The notes beneath the pieces are model-generated. The model made no database searches and was not told the DNA's origin. It saw only the letters and a program-made list of their open reading frames with translations. From assembly GCA_021234155.1 (NCBI GenBank), contig JAJEKV010000100.1, positions 2,886,116 to 2,950,115 of the forward strand: a stretch of 64,000 nucleotides of DNA. Direction: 5' to 3'. Below are positions 43,960 to 54,524 of the stretch, one piece after another (position 1 is the stretch's first letter; each line of letters starts with the position of its first letter). A program made the position numbers and the translations under genes. Origin of the DNA: Isoetes taiwanensis (Eukaryota > Streptophyta > Lycopodiopsida > Isoetales > Isoetaceae).

Positions 43960-44760
43960 AAGAAAAGATCAAAATGCTGAAAACAGCAATGCGGAGCTCA
44001 AACAGCAAAAACGAAATGCTGAAAAACGGCGATGCAAAGCATTTTTTGTTTCCTGTAATCAAACAGCAAGTAAAGAATCTGAACAGGGCAATATAGATCA
44101 AACAGGAAGAAAAGAAATGCTAAAGAACGGATTTAGGCATCAAAATCTTCAAGATTTGGATCAAAAAGGATGAAAAGAGTGATCGGCTTATATAGGCGCA
44201 AGAAGCGGTGACATCGGACCGCTATGTCGGTGAATCCTTGCTCATCGATTTTGCCACATGGGGCTTGAAACTGCAGATCCGACCACGCCCGAACGCCTGT
44301 CGAAGCGGATAAGGATAAAAAAACGTGGCTTCCTCTGCTATTTTCTCCCAAAAAAAATTCCCTCTCTATTTTTTCCCCCACTCGGGAATCAAGAGCATCA
44401 AGGCATCGAATCTTGGTGTGAATAAATTATATAAGAGTAGATAGAGGGTGTAAATGGTTTGTACATTCTGTTTGTGGTCGTCCTATACGTAAATTTTTTT
44501 TTCTCTTCTAGAATTAATTAAACCCCATAATGATTCTACAAATGGCTCTAAAACATGGGCTTCTTGGATATAAGTTAGAGGCATACAAACACTGAATTCT
44601 TGCAAAGCTTCTCCATATGGCGAAATTCTTGCAAAGCTTCTCCATAAGACCTGCACAAAACACATGGTAAGCACATAAACTTATTGTAGAAAGGAAAACT
44701 TATGCTTGCCAAGCTTCCTGTATATAACCTATAAGTCGGTAAAAAAGTTCTTCTGCTGCC
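43960..44760. other. spacer next to the CER1-like fragment
   Basis: Minus-strand frames at 44381-44133 and 44101-43820 are open but show no CER1 N-terminal features and no other domain. At 44600-44650 the phrase ttcttgcaaagcttctccatatggcga is duplicated in tandem. Confidence 0.4.
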
Positions 44761-44765
44761 ATCAT

Positions 44766-45770
44766 AATATGTAGCAAAATAACAGGGGGTTCCAGGGGGA
44801 TTTGATATGGATGTAAAAATAACAATTCCCGAAACCATAGACCATATATCCCTAAAATAATTGAATGGGTTGTTATAAAAAAAACAAATATTCAAGATAA
44901 AAAATAATCACATTAGCTAGTTGGGTACATTGGTTAAAGTAGTCTTATTAGAACATTGAGTTATTTTGGTAGAAGTTCGAGCCTCCGTATTTCATATTCT
45001 AAAATCTTAGGCAAAGCCGTATAGAGGTTCGATAGTCCCTCAAAACCTTAGGCAAAATCGTAATTCATATTTCAAAATCATAGGCGCCTCCAATCATAAA
45101 TGACTATAAGCGAAACGAGAGGTGCCCAGAGGCCCCAACATACGATCTGGGTCGTAGGATCGATGAATCCGACGACTCTGGCAGTCCAGTGTGCACCTCG
45201 TTTAGAATATGTAGCAAAATAACTGGGGGTTCCAGGGGGATTTGATATGGATGTAAAAATAACAATTCCTGAAACCATAGACCATATATCCCTAAAATAA
45301 TTGAATGGGTTGTTATAAAAAAAAACATAGATTCAAGATAAAAAATAATCACATTAGCTCGCTGGATACATTGGTTAAAGTAGTCTTATTAGAACATTGA
45401 GTTATTTTGGTAGAGGTTCAAGCCTCCGTATTTCATATTCTAAAATCTTAGGCAAAGCCGTATAGAGGTCAAAACCTTAGGCAAAATCGTATTTCATATT
45501 TCAAAATTGAGTTATTTTGGTAGAGGTTCAAGCCTCCGTATTTCATATTCTAAAATCTTAGGCAAAGCCGTATAGAGGTTCGATATTCCCTCAAAACCTT
45601 AGGCAAAATCGTATTTCATATTTCAAAATCATAGGCGTCTCCAATCATAAATGACTATAAGCGAAACGAGAGGTGCCCAGAGGCCCCAACATACGATCTG
45701 GGTCGTAGGATCGATGAATCCGACAACTCTGGCAGCCCAGGGTGCACCTCGTTTAGAATATGTAGCAAAA
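44766..45770. repeat. tandem segmental duplication with tRNA-like core
   Basis: A unit of about 440-550 bp runs from atatgtagcaaaataac(a/t)gg, through aaccatagaccatatatccc and a 'cattggttaaagtagtctta ... gaggttcaagcctccg' core, to ggtgcccagaggccccaaca. It occurs at 44766-45205 and 45206-45757 and restarts at 45757. The second unit also contains an internal repeat of its centre (about 45500). The core has spacing like pol III A and B boxes (agttcgagcctcc), so a SINE-like origin is possible. Confidence 0.8.
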
Positions 45771-45779
45771 TAACAGGAT

Positions 45780-47480
45780 ATGTGATGCTAGAAAGCTAGA
45801 AGATGCAAATCATACCATATATTGGTCTCCAGCTTAAAAATGTGCTGCAAAACAACCAAACTTACTTGAAATTATAAATATTATGGAAGCAACATGTCGT
45901 AAGTGTGTCAACTGATCAGTTCACCTATTGTCTTATCAAATCCATAAAATAGAGATGCAATGCCACACCCTAGGGGTAGAGGTGCTTTAAGGATGTACGT
46001 TAGGTGCCATCTCATGGATTGTTATACTTGCAGAGGTACCTCTTCAAGCAAGATATTATGAGCTTACCTCTATTTTAGCATCCCATATTATAACATTCCA
46101 TGTCTTAATTGTGCTCTCTCCATCTTATATCTTGATTGTGCTTTGTTTGTCTAGTGATCAGTATTGGCTCTGCTAAATTTTCAAACAAAAATAAAATGTC
46201 ATTATTAATAGCTAAAGCCTATTTCATTCAACAATCAAGTCCATGAAAGAGCCACCCAAGTATTTTGCTCAAGTTATTGAGACGAGGAGAATAATTTTCT
46301 TATATCGGCTGGAGGTTTTAAAGAGGATTGTAGCATGGTAATTGCTTGCTGATGTATCCTCCTTGCAGATGTCGACCAAATGTTGAAAGACAACTTATTG
46401 TATTTCACAAGTGAGATGAAAAAACCATTGCAAGAGTTATGAATTTTTTAGCCCTTTTCGCCCATAGCTTGGATAGAAGAATAAAACACTACATGTTTGA
46501 ATAGATACAAATCAAATGCATGGATTGAGAAGCTAAAACGACAAAATCAAGTCCATGAAAATGCCACCTAAGTCTTTGCTCAAGTTATTGAGATTATGCC
46601 TCAAGCATTACTTATTGATGAAGAAATAGCTCTTATATCGACCAGATATTTTAAAGTTGAGAATTGTAGCATTACTTGCAGTCTATCTTGGTTATTGAAA
46701 TGTAACGATGCAAAGTTTGAAGGAAGGCTTAGTATAGCCCTCAATGTTTAGGAATGGATGAACTGAACAACATTGTGGACAACTTGTTGCTGCATGTGCA
46801 GAGGCTTGACAAAGACATTTAAATCTAAAATGAGCATACATTTGACGAAAATAATAACCCATATGGCTCAATCATAAACAAAATTGTACAATCTAGAATC
46901 AAATGTTGATCTATATCTTCATGCGTAAGCTCATACGGACTCCTTTTTTCGTATGTGGTACATATTCCTCTACTACATTCTAGGACTTCCTGATGAATTC
47001 TCGGACTTCCTGTATTAAGTTCTAAAAGATAGGTGAGCTCTTGTCTTTTGAATTTCACGTATGGCTACATAAAGTCCGTATATCCGATAATCTTAAAAGA
47101 ATCATAAGTTACTCAGAGAAATTAAAGGAAACTGGGTGAAAAAATCCTTCAACTGTGACTTTTACTCCCATAAAAGGATTTGGCACCATTTTTTGACTTA
47201 GCACAAATTCCCCTATAGGGATTTAGAAGAAAATAAATGTTGTAGAGCTTAAAGAATCCGAAATCTCCTTGTTTTTTGCATGCATTTGCTTGGCCATTTG
47301 GGCCTGGGTTGTAAATGTTATAATTTCTGCATGTATAATCTTATATTGAGTCAATAAAAAAGTGGACTTACAGAGTTCTTCCAAAATCGTTGAATTATAC
47401 CAATACTCTTTCGAATTCCACTTCAAATTCCAATGAGGTTATGGCAAATAAGAATCTTCTTTATTAAAATGGGAGCGTGT
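45780..47480. other. AT-rich stretch without a recognised gene
   Basis: A phrase tcaagtccatgaaa(g/a)(a/t)gcca occurs near 46230 and 46548, followed by related sequence, which points to an internal duplication. No domain is seen in the short minus-strand frames (46825-47058, 47223-47426). Confidence 0.45.
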
Positions 47481-47683
47481 TGATAACCGTGCCCGGAACA
47501 TCGCATGTGCAGACGCATGCGGCGTTCCCTCTCCCGGTTGCGGGAGTATTGTCGTAATGTTGGGCGGGAGTGATTTTGAAGCTATAGTACTTTGCGTTTT
47601 TATTTTCGTTAATGAGGTCCGTCACAGCCAGGTCAAGCCGATTCTCAAGCTTCCTAAGGTTCTACAGTGCAAGCAGGAAACTC

Positions 47684-47926
47684 TTATGTTCGGGCCTGGT
47701 CGGCTATCACTGCAGCGAGAGCTTGGTCTATCATTTTGCCCACGGATTCGAAGAGCGAATGCATGGCTGCCTTCCTCTGCTCTAGCGTCCTGTTGAGGAA
47801 AGCTAGACCCCATATTTGCCCGAAAATCTCCTGCACAAAACCTCCCACTACCGGAATCAATCCCAACGAAGCTGAGATCCCCTTCTCGAACCCATTTATC
47901 AGAGCTTGATCCACCACATCAGACAT
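47684..47926 (-). pseudogene. Cry-like pore-forming domain N-terminal fragment (three-domain delta-endotoxin type)
   Basis: An 80-codon minus-strand frame from the ATG at 47926 (an in-frame ATG lies at 47938). It predicts amphipathic helices: SDVVDQALINGFEKGIS, then a Gly-rich hydrophobic stretch ASLGLIPVVGGFVQEIFGQI ending in Trp-Gly-Leu, then LFESVGKMIDQALAAVIADQ with Ala-Arg. This order (short N-terminal helix, L-x-P-x-x-G-G-type hydrophobic helix, aromatic residue, then a helix with E-x-x-I-x-x x-I-x-x-x-A-R spacing) is what begins the helical pore-forming domain of bacterial three-domain Cry proteins. The frame stops at TAA after residue 80; the rest of domain I and domains II and III are not recognisable downstream. 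There is no signal peptide. It may be a truncated gene, a pseudogene or the first exon of an intron-containing gene. The family call rests on pattern alone. Confidence 0.48.
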
Positions 47927-47939
47927 TTTCACACACAAG

Positions 47940-48590
47940 GCTATTCTTCCAGATACAAGCTTTCCCTTTTCTTATAGAATTTTTGCTCTATACGATTTTT
48001 CTGCCTCCTAATTTTTTAGCACCTCAAATTTTCTTGAGCTGGGTTCTGTGGCCAGATTGTGTAATTTGGTTAAGGTGAGTACAAATCTAATGAAAATGCA
48101 TATCTGCTGCTGCTCAACATGCTGTAGTTGTTCGACAGGATTAAAGCTTTTGGACGTCTTCCTTCAAAGAGAATAAAAGACTCTCTCCATTCTTGCACTG
48201 CGACTCGCATGAAAACAACATCATATAGATAGGCTTTTCATTCATAGCAGTTTTTTCTACAATGGTATGGGGTGGGTAGCTGCACATCGCAGGCTACCCA
48301 AAAACTGAAAAATATAGGGAATATCCAGTTATAACACCTGGACCCCAAATAAAATTGTGTGCTACAGATGTTGGTTAGTGTACCTACCGAGAGCTTATCG
48401 CCGGGATTAAAAAACCTCGCCCTTTCGGGTTTTCGAGGAAAAACCCTAGCAGTAAAATCTCGGCAAGGGGCTTGGACAACGCAGGGCTGCTAAACGTTCC
48501 CACAAAAAAACCCACGCTCCACAGAGAATACCGAAGTCGTGCATCACCCCTGGACCTGCACATCACCAACATAAAAACCAATAGCGAAAA
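47940..48590. other. spacer upstream of the Cry-like ORF
   Basis: No gene is recognised. Near 48400-48470 short inverted pieces occur (aaaacctcgccctttcgggt and gttttcgagg). Confidence 0.4.
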
Positions 48591-48591
48591 A

Positions 48592-48692
48592 AACCTTGAA
48601 AAGCGAGGTGCTGGTCACGCGTGTCACGCGACAAAAAATAACATTTACACCTCGAAAAAGCGAGGGGCTGGTCACGCGTGCCACGCGACAAT
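48592..48692 (+). repeat. direct repeat with CACGCG motifs
   Basis: gcgaggtgctggtcacgcgtgtcacgcgaca and gcgaggggctggtcacgcgtgccacgcgaca stand about 58 bases apart. Each contains two CACGCG cores. Confidence 0.8.
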
Positions 48693-48837
48693 TATAACAA
48701 ATATGAACATATAAATAACAATTTTAAGGGGGGGAAGGGTGGGGGCCATGGATACTGCTGAGAGATGAGAAAGCGCCGATGAAACGTCGATGAAGAACTC
48801 GGCATAAATAGCGATCCCCCAACCTGATGAACGGCCT

Positions 48838-48888
48838 AAAAATGCATGTGATGCATCCATGCGATGCATGCAATGCATGCATGCTCGT
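48838..48888 (+). repeat. ATGCAT-rich microsatellite
   Basis: A run of overlapping atgcat/tgcatg units, similar in composition to the segment inside the chromovirus LTRs but not an LTR copy. Confidence 0.7.
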
Positions 48889-48899
48889 CTTGTGCAAGA

Positions 48900-50910
48900 A
48901 TCTCGATCCGCTACGCGAATCGATGACATTCTCAGAATATTTCAAGCCATCATGTCTACCAAGTAAATGCAAGTAAGTATCTTTACAGGAAAACACAACT
49001 GATAAATGCAGGTTTCTTTACAGGCTTCTTGAGTTATCCTTACATGTGCTTCTTTTCGATAAAGGCAGCAAGGGAAGAACATACATCATATGCAGATTAT
49101 TGTACTTTATGAGTGTCCAGGTTCATGCTACCGGATCATTTTAGAAGCTCAAATCTCTTTCTATTTCATCTGCTCCTGCATCTTAAACAACAAACAGAGT
49201 ATTTTGTCTGACTGCTCCATTTGTGCTACGATTTTAGCTTACTTAGCAGCACTTAGTTGATGTATACATAGTGATATGATTGTGGTGACTATAATATGGA
49301 AACTGTGGCATTTTTAATACAGGGAAACGGTTTTTAGTTGGCAGGGCTTTCGTGATCAGAAGCAGTAGAAGACTCATGTGCCAAAAATGAAATTTGAGGT
49401 ATGGTCTTTTTAAACCCTTACAATCTTATGCAAGTCTAGAACTTTGTTATCTGGTTGTCTTTCACGTACCAAAATTCAAAAGAAGAATATTTCTGGAAAA
49501 TACAGTCTCTTTGCATGGAAGTTCGATTATATAGATTTGTGGTTGCTATCTTCTTTTTTAAAATGGAAAGGCCTTGAACTTTGTGCTAGGAACGCCACTG
49601 TGCAGATGCGGTGTTCCCTTCCCGCATGCGTTCCCCACGTTGGACATGGCGAGATTCATGCAAATTTTAAATTATATTCAATCCTCCTCTTCCTTTCTTC
49701 CTGTATCTAAAAGACCGAGAACAACTACAGTGGCGCTTCTGTCTCACGGCCGAGACAACATGGATGCCACTTGAAGCCTTCTCCTTCTAAGGTAATGGAT
49801 ACAGCGTATGACATTGCAAATTTTTGAAAAATGCATTTCTGATACGAAAACTGCAGGTCATCGCTTCACCAGTATTTTTGGGAAGTCTTTGAGCGATCCT
49901 TGAAGGTATTGTATGGAAAGTAATGGCATTGCAAGTTATATTCTAGACTTATTTTTCCTATACAAATCTGTGCCAAACCAAAGGTGAGACCTTTCTTCTC
50001 TTATTTTCTTTGTTTGCAAACTTGCAGGACCCCATTCATTAGCAGCTTGGGGTCGTTAGTCTTCTCCTAAAAACAAGAGCGACATTGTAGGTATAAGTAT
50101 TTCTTACTATTTGTATCTCTTTCCATTTGTATTTCCAATGCCATAGCATTGACTTACCATCTGTTCTTCTTCATTGGCTTAGGCTATCAGCTAGACTGAG
50201 GATGGTGGCAGGCTTGAGAAGGCTTAGCAGATCTTTTTTCGGTTTCAGAAGGCTTAGCAGATCTTTCTCCCAAAGGAACTTCAGTGTCAATTTTATACCA
50301 TCTCATTTTAGAGGTGTGCATTATATCGATTTGTTTGCTGTTGGAATGTTTGAAATAATCATTCATGCTTGAAAATGTGCACATAAGTCGCACTATATAA
50401 TTCATGTGCTATCCTACGCACTATCAGCCTTGAACTGTTGGCTCACATGTTTGGAATGGAGATGGTGTCCAAAAGAACTTCAAATCCATGCCTCAAGCAG
50501 CCAAACCCCTGCCTCAATTGTCCAGGTTCCTGCTATCTCATCTTGGATGCCAAGAACTGCTGCGCTATAGAACTATCTAATTTCCTTGCAGCTCAGCTGT
50601 ATCAAAGAGAAAACAAGCTCGGGTCATAGATAAACCATTTGGAACAAAACTTGGCAAAGCTTTTAGTTATGTGTGTTTTAATTTCTTTGATTGCATGTCT
50701 TATTTCTCTTGGCATGTCTGTGATTAAAACTTTCAAATTCATGAATGCTTTGTCAAAATTCCACGTTTTATATTTTAGAACTGCAAGATGACACCCACAA
50801 GGGTTGTAGATTTTCTAGCATTTTGCATGTAGATGAGTTTTCTAGATTTTTCAAGGTTTAGCTGTTTGTTTACATATTTTATATGCATGTTTTGGAAGGT
50901 GCATGTTTTG
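48900..50910. other. stretch without a recognised gene
   Basis: Short plus-strand frames only. Near 49545-49640 a phrase (atcttcttttttaaaatgga ... gcggtgttcccttcccgc) resembles 47455-47545 (atcttctttattaaaatggg ... gcggcgttccctctcccgg), which suggests a dispersed repeat that also flanks the Cry-like ORF. A tandem aaggcttagcagatctttt pair lies near 50218-50270. Confidence 0.45.
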
Positions 50911-51175
50911 ACACGATTTTTTTTTTTTTTTTTTTTTTTAGGAACGGCAGTGATGTTATATTACATGTAATACATAGTAATACAAAAGGACAGGGTGAAA
51001 CCCTGTTATAAAGGCCATAATTTGAAAATTGGCCTTGACTCTCCAAAGGAGGAAAATTTATCTAAGTTCAAACACTGATTGAGAGTTTAGAAATAATAAA
51101 ACCAAAATTATAGTTATGAGCATTTCACTAAGATAGGTTTCAAAGTCTGATAATTGCTGCCAGTTTACTGAAGCC

Positions 51176-51619
51176 TCATTCATCTATAACTCCATCCAAG
51201 GTTATGATTGCAAAAGCTTGGTCGGTATACTTGAACAGCAGATAGTCGAGCTCAACTGCTCCATAAGCAGAGGGATCCAGAATGTGGAGAATCCACGACT
51301 CCCGGGCCCCTATACATATCCCGAGATTTTCCTCGAAGTATGGCTTGATTTCCTGTTTGAATTGCCAAATGTCTTCATCCTTCAATATCCGCTGGAAGGT
51401 TCGAATCATGATTGTTTCCGTTTTGACCCATAGCAGAGCTACCAACACCTCCTGATGAGATATGGGTTTAGTATCAGCCGGGACCTCCCTGACATGGCCG
51501 CCCTCATGGTGTTTGTTGACTAGATACTCTGTCAACAACATCAGAATGGTTATTGAAATAAGAGGAAAAGAATGCATAAAACCCTTGGAAAGAGCCCAAA
51601 GCATCCCAACATTTATCAT
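51176..51619 (-). CDS. 147-codon frame in the LINE 3' region
   Basis: Overlapping the end of ORF2 in another frame, this stays open for 147 codons and reads like globular protein (for example KPISHQEVLVALLWVKTETI and IWQFKQEIKPYFEENLGICI). A decayed counterpart with similar sequence order (LLVDYMRNLSRDISTSVEPA) lies at the same place in the LINE at 17620-18770. It could be a third small ORF or a frameshifted extension of ORF2. No known domain. Confidence 0.35.
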   Translation of the reverse strand: MINVGMLWALSKGFMHSFPLISITILMLLTEYLVNKHHEGGHVREVPADTKPISHQEVLVALLWVKTETIMIRTFQRILKDEDIWQFKQEIKPYFEENLGICIGARESWILHILDPSAYGAVELDYLLFKYTDQAFAIITLDGVIDE

Positions 51620-52694
51620 AATTACACCCCCTGTTCATTCTGTGTGCCATAGCTGCTTCGGCCAACTCCAATTGAAGAGTAGTCTTAAGAAAATTCAAAT
51701 CTGGAGGATGGTGGTTAATAGCCACATTATTCCTGTGTTTCCAAATTACCCACAGACATAATGAATCTAATTGTATCCATAAAAGGGATGTGTTTGCAAG
51801 GAAATCAAAAAGATCATGTTCAGTAGCTGGAATAGAACCTATATGATTACCTATCCAGTTCCAGAAAGGGGCCAGCCAAGGACAAATGAAGATATGGGTA
51901 GAGGACACGGCTTGGCCACAACCTAAAGGACATTTGTCAGAATTTTGATTGTTATATTTTGCCCTATGTGCATTGGATTTCAAGCTTCTGTTCAAGAACA
52001 GCCATCTAAAGAGAATGACCTTCTTTGCACATTGTAATTTCCACCCTTTCCTTATAACCTGAATGGCTTCCACTTCTGAGCAACCCCATTGACTGGCAAC
52101 TTTAGTACTTTGGTCACCCAACAGCATGGAATAAGCTTTGGCCACACTATATCCTTTACCTTCCATGGCCCAATTCTGACCTTCGGTTTGTGTTCTCCTT
52201 CCCTTGTTATGTCTAGTTAGGGCCTTATAAATATTCCTATTGGAAATGGTGTCCTGCACAAGACTAGAAATTTCCAGCCATGTTTTCCAGTCCTCACCAA
52301 TAGCCATGCTAGCAATTGTGCATAAGCCCATATCCTTCCACTCCTTGTACTTCCTTGGATGTTTAAGGGCTAAACATCCATCATCTTCACTGACCAATCC
52401 TTGATGCCAGAAAAAATTGAATTCCTCTGAAACCTGCTCGATTAGGTAGGCTTTAAAGCACACAGACACCCTATTCCAAGCTTGGATAATTCTTCTCATG
52501 ATAGTAGAAGTACCTGACCCTGGATTGAGTTGATAAAAAGCTGAATCAGGTAAGTGATGAGGGGTAGATGGACTTCCCACTAAAGTACTTTTTCCAATCC
52601 AATACCTAGTGAAAACAAGGGCAGGAGATTTAGAAGCTGGGTCAAGAGCCTTCCAAACCAACTTTGCTGCCAAAGCTTGAGCCTGAAGGAACAA
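51504..52694 (-). pseudogene. L1-type ORF2: post-RT region and C-terminus
   Basis: An open frame of 396 codons that continues ORF2 after a frameshift. It begins AQALAAKLVWKALDPASKSP, contains the zinc-like CPLGCGQAVSSTHIFICPWL arrangement (C-x3-C...H-x4-C) and ends with the conserved LWVIWKHRNNVAIN block. This is the usual C-terminal domain of plant L1 ORF2. Confidence 0.88.
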
Positions 52695-54517
52695 ATCTTT
52701 GCATCCCAGCCCTCCTTTTTCCTAGGCAGAGTCAAATATTTCCATCCCACCATATGTGTGCCTTGCCAGATGAATTCCTTCATAATGATCTCTAACTCCT
52801 GATAAGTTTTCTTGTCTGCAATTATTGCTGATGAAAAATAAACATGAGAACTAGCAATGACATTGTTAATTATTTCTACTCTCCCAGCCAAAGACATTTG
52901 AAGCTTTTTCTTAATCTTAGTCACAATAGGTTCCCATAAGCCATGTGACCTCATGTTGAGAGCTAATGGCAAACCCAATAGTTTGGTAGCTTTTCGAAGT
53001 CCACAGACATTGATCCCCTCAATATGATCCTCCAGGCTGTTAGAGATGAAGGCACATTTATCCTTGTTTAAGACCACCCCTGATGCTTTCCCAAACAGCT
53101 CCATGGCAGCAAGAAAATTCTGAATACTATCTCCCTACCTCTTCAAGAACACAAAAGTATCATCAGCATACTGCATTACTGATAATGTGTCTCTTGTATC
53201 TGGAAGGTTTAGGCAACTGATTTCATTTTTTTGTTGCATTTTCATAATAAATCTAGTTACCATTTCAGCAACTATTAAGAAGAGGTAGGGGGTCAAAGGG
53301 CACCCCTGCCTCACCCCTCTTTTACACTAAAAAAATGATGAGGGAGAACCATTGACCAGTACTGTTGAACAACCTGTAGCATTGAATCCAGCTATTTTCC
53401 TAACAACCTGTTCTGAGAAACCAAGTTGTGACATGGCCCTATAAAGAAATTTCCAATCAATAGTGTCATAGGCTCTTTTAAAATCCAATTTTAGAAGCAC
53501 ACATCCTTGATTGGTTATTCTATTCCAATGTAGACTTTCATAGGCTCCAATAAAATTGTCCAAAATACTCCTCCCTGGAAGAAAGCCAGATTGAACTGGG
53601 CTGATCTTATTCTGAAGAATTTTCTTAACCCTGTTTGCAAAGATCTTAGCCAAAACTTTGTATGTTACATTTGTCAATGAAATAGGTCTCCAGTCCAAGA
53701 AAATGATAGGCTTATCTACCTTTGGAATCAGAGCAATTAGACCTGCATTAATTGTTGGGTGTAACTTTTCAGCTTGCCAAGCAACCTGTACAAATGTAAT
53801 AATATCCTTATTCATTACATCCCAAAAGTGGTCATAGAATTCAGGGGGCAAACCATCAGGCCCTGGGCTTTTTCCATGAGCCATACTTCTTAATGTACCC
53901 AAGATCTCAGCTTCCATTGGGGTTGTCAGAAGTTGTAAGTCTTGAATATGATCATCCTTTGGCCCAAGGTACTCAAAGAATTCTGACATTTTATCATTAT
54001 CATTACCTTTGGCTGCAAAGAGTTCCTTATATTTGCTGTAGAACAGTTTTTGAATGTCTTCTTGCTTGGACAATTCTTGATGATTATCATCCCGAATTGA
54101 GACTATCCCATTGTTCATAATTCTGCTTTTGGCAGCTCTAAAAACGAATTTTGAACTACAATCATCCATCATATTAACATATAGACTTCTGCTTTTTATT
54201 GCCAGACTTTTTGCTTCATGCTCTTCAATCAGTTTGACCTTCCTCTCCAAGGACTCCTCTTTCTGCTGCAAATTCACATTAGCTTTGTCCAAGAAAAGGT
54301 TCTGTCTAACATCTCTTGTTTCCAAATAGATCTCCATTTTTTCCAGCCTCTTTTTTCTGCCCAATTCCTTACCCCATTGTTTGATCCAATTTTTAACCTG
54401 TTTGCCCCTGCATATGAATTCCTTCATAGAGCCACTTGCATTCAAACCCTCTAATGAACTATAAAACCTGGTAAAGTCCTCACAAAAGGCCTTCCTAGGA
54501 TGGGTCCTATGATACAA
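52690..54517 (-). pseudogene. L1-type ORF2: reverse transcriptase domain
   Basis: The reading includes HGKSPGPDGLPPEFYDHFWD, LIALIPKVDKPIIFLDWRPI, VLLKLDFKRAYDTIDWKFLY and, after one stop, RGVRQGCPLTPYLF and MQYADDTFVF, where YADD (about 53159-53170) is the catalytic site. GLPLALNMRSHGLWEPIVTK and RVEIINNVIAS belong to the thumb region. The order and spacing are those of plant L1-clade RT. A coiled-coil-like charged linker (about residues 60-110 of the first frame) precedes it. Confidence 0.92.
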
Positions 54518-54524
54518 TCAAGTG

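Larger units (their letters stand above)
50918..54519 (-). mobile_element. 5'-truncated L1-type LINE
   Basis: The T-run at 50918-50940 is the poly(A) tail of a minus-strand element. ORF2 runs from about 54517 to 51504 in blocks broken by two nonsense codons (near 53327 and 53136) and one frameshift near 52690. The endonuclease is missing because the element begins just before the RT domain; this 5' truncation is normal for LINEs. It is fairly young, since more than 900 codons remain readable with few breaks. Confidence 0.92.

Noticed and set aside
45350-45435. Possible functional tRNA gene
   Set aside because: Only A- and B-box-like spacing is visible; the acceptor and anticodon stems do not pair and the segment is duplicated as part of a larger repeat.
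53893-54454. Plus-strand frames of 72-78 codons
   Set aside because: They lie antisense to the L1-type ORF2.
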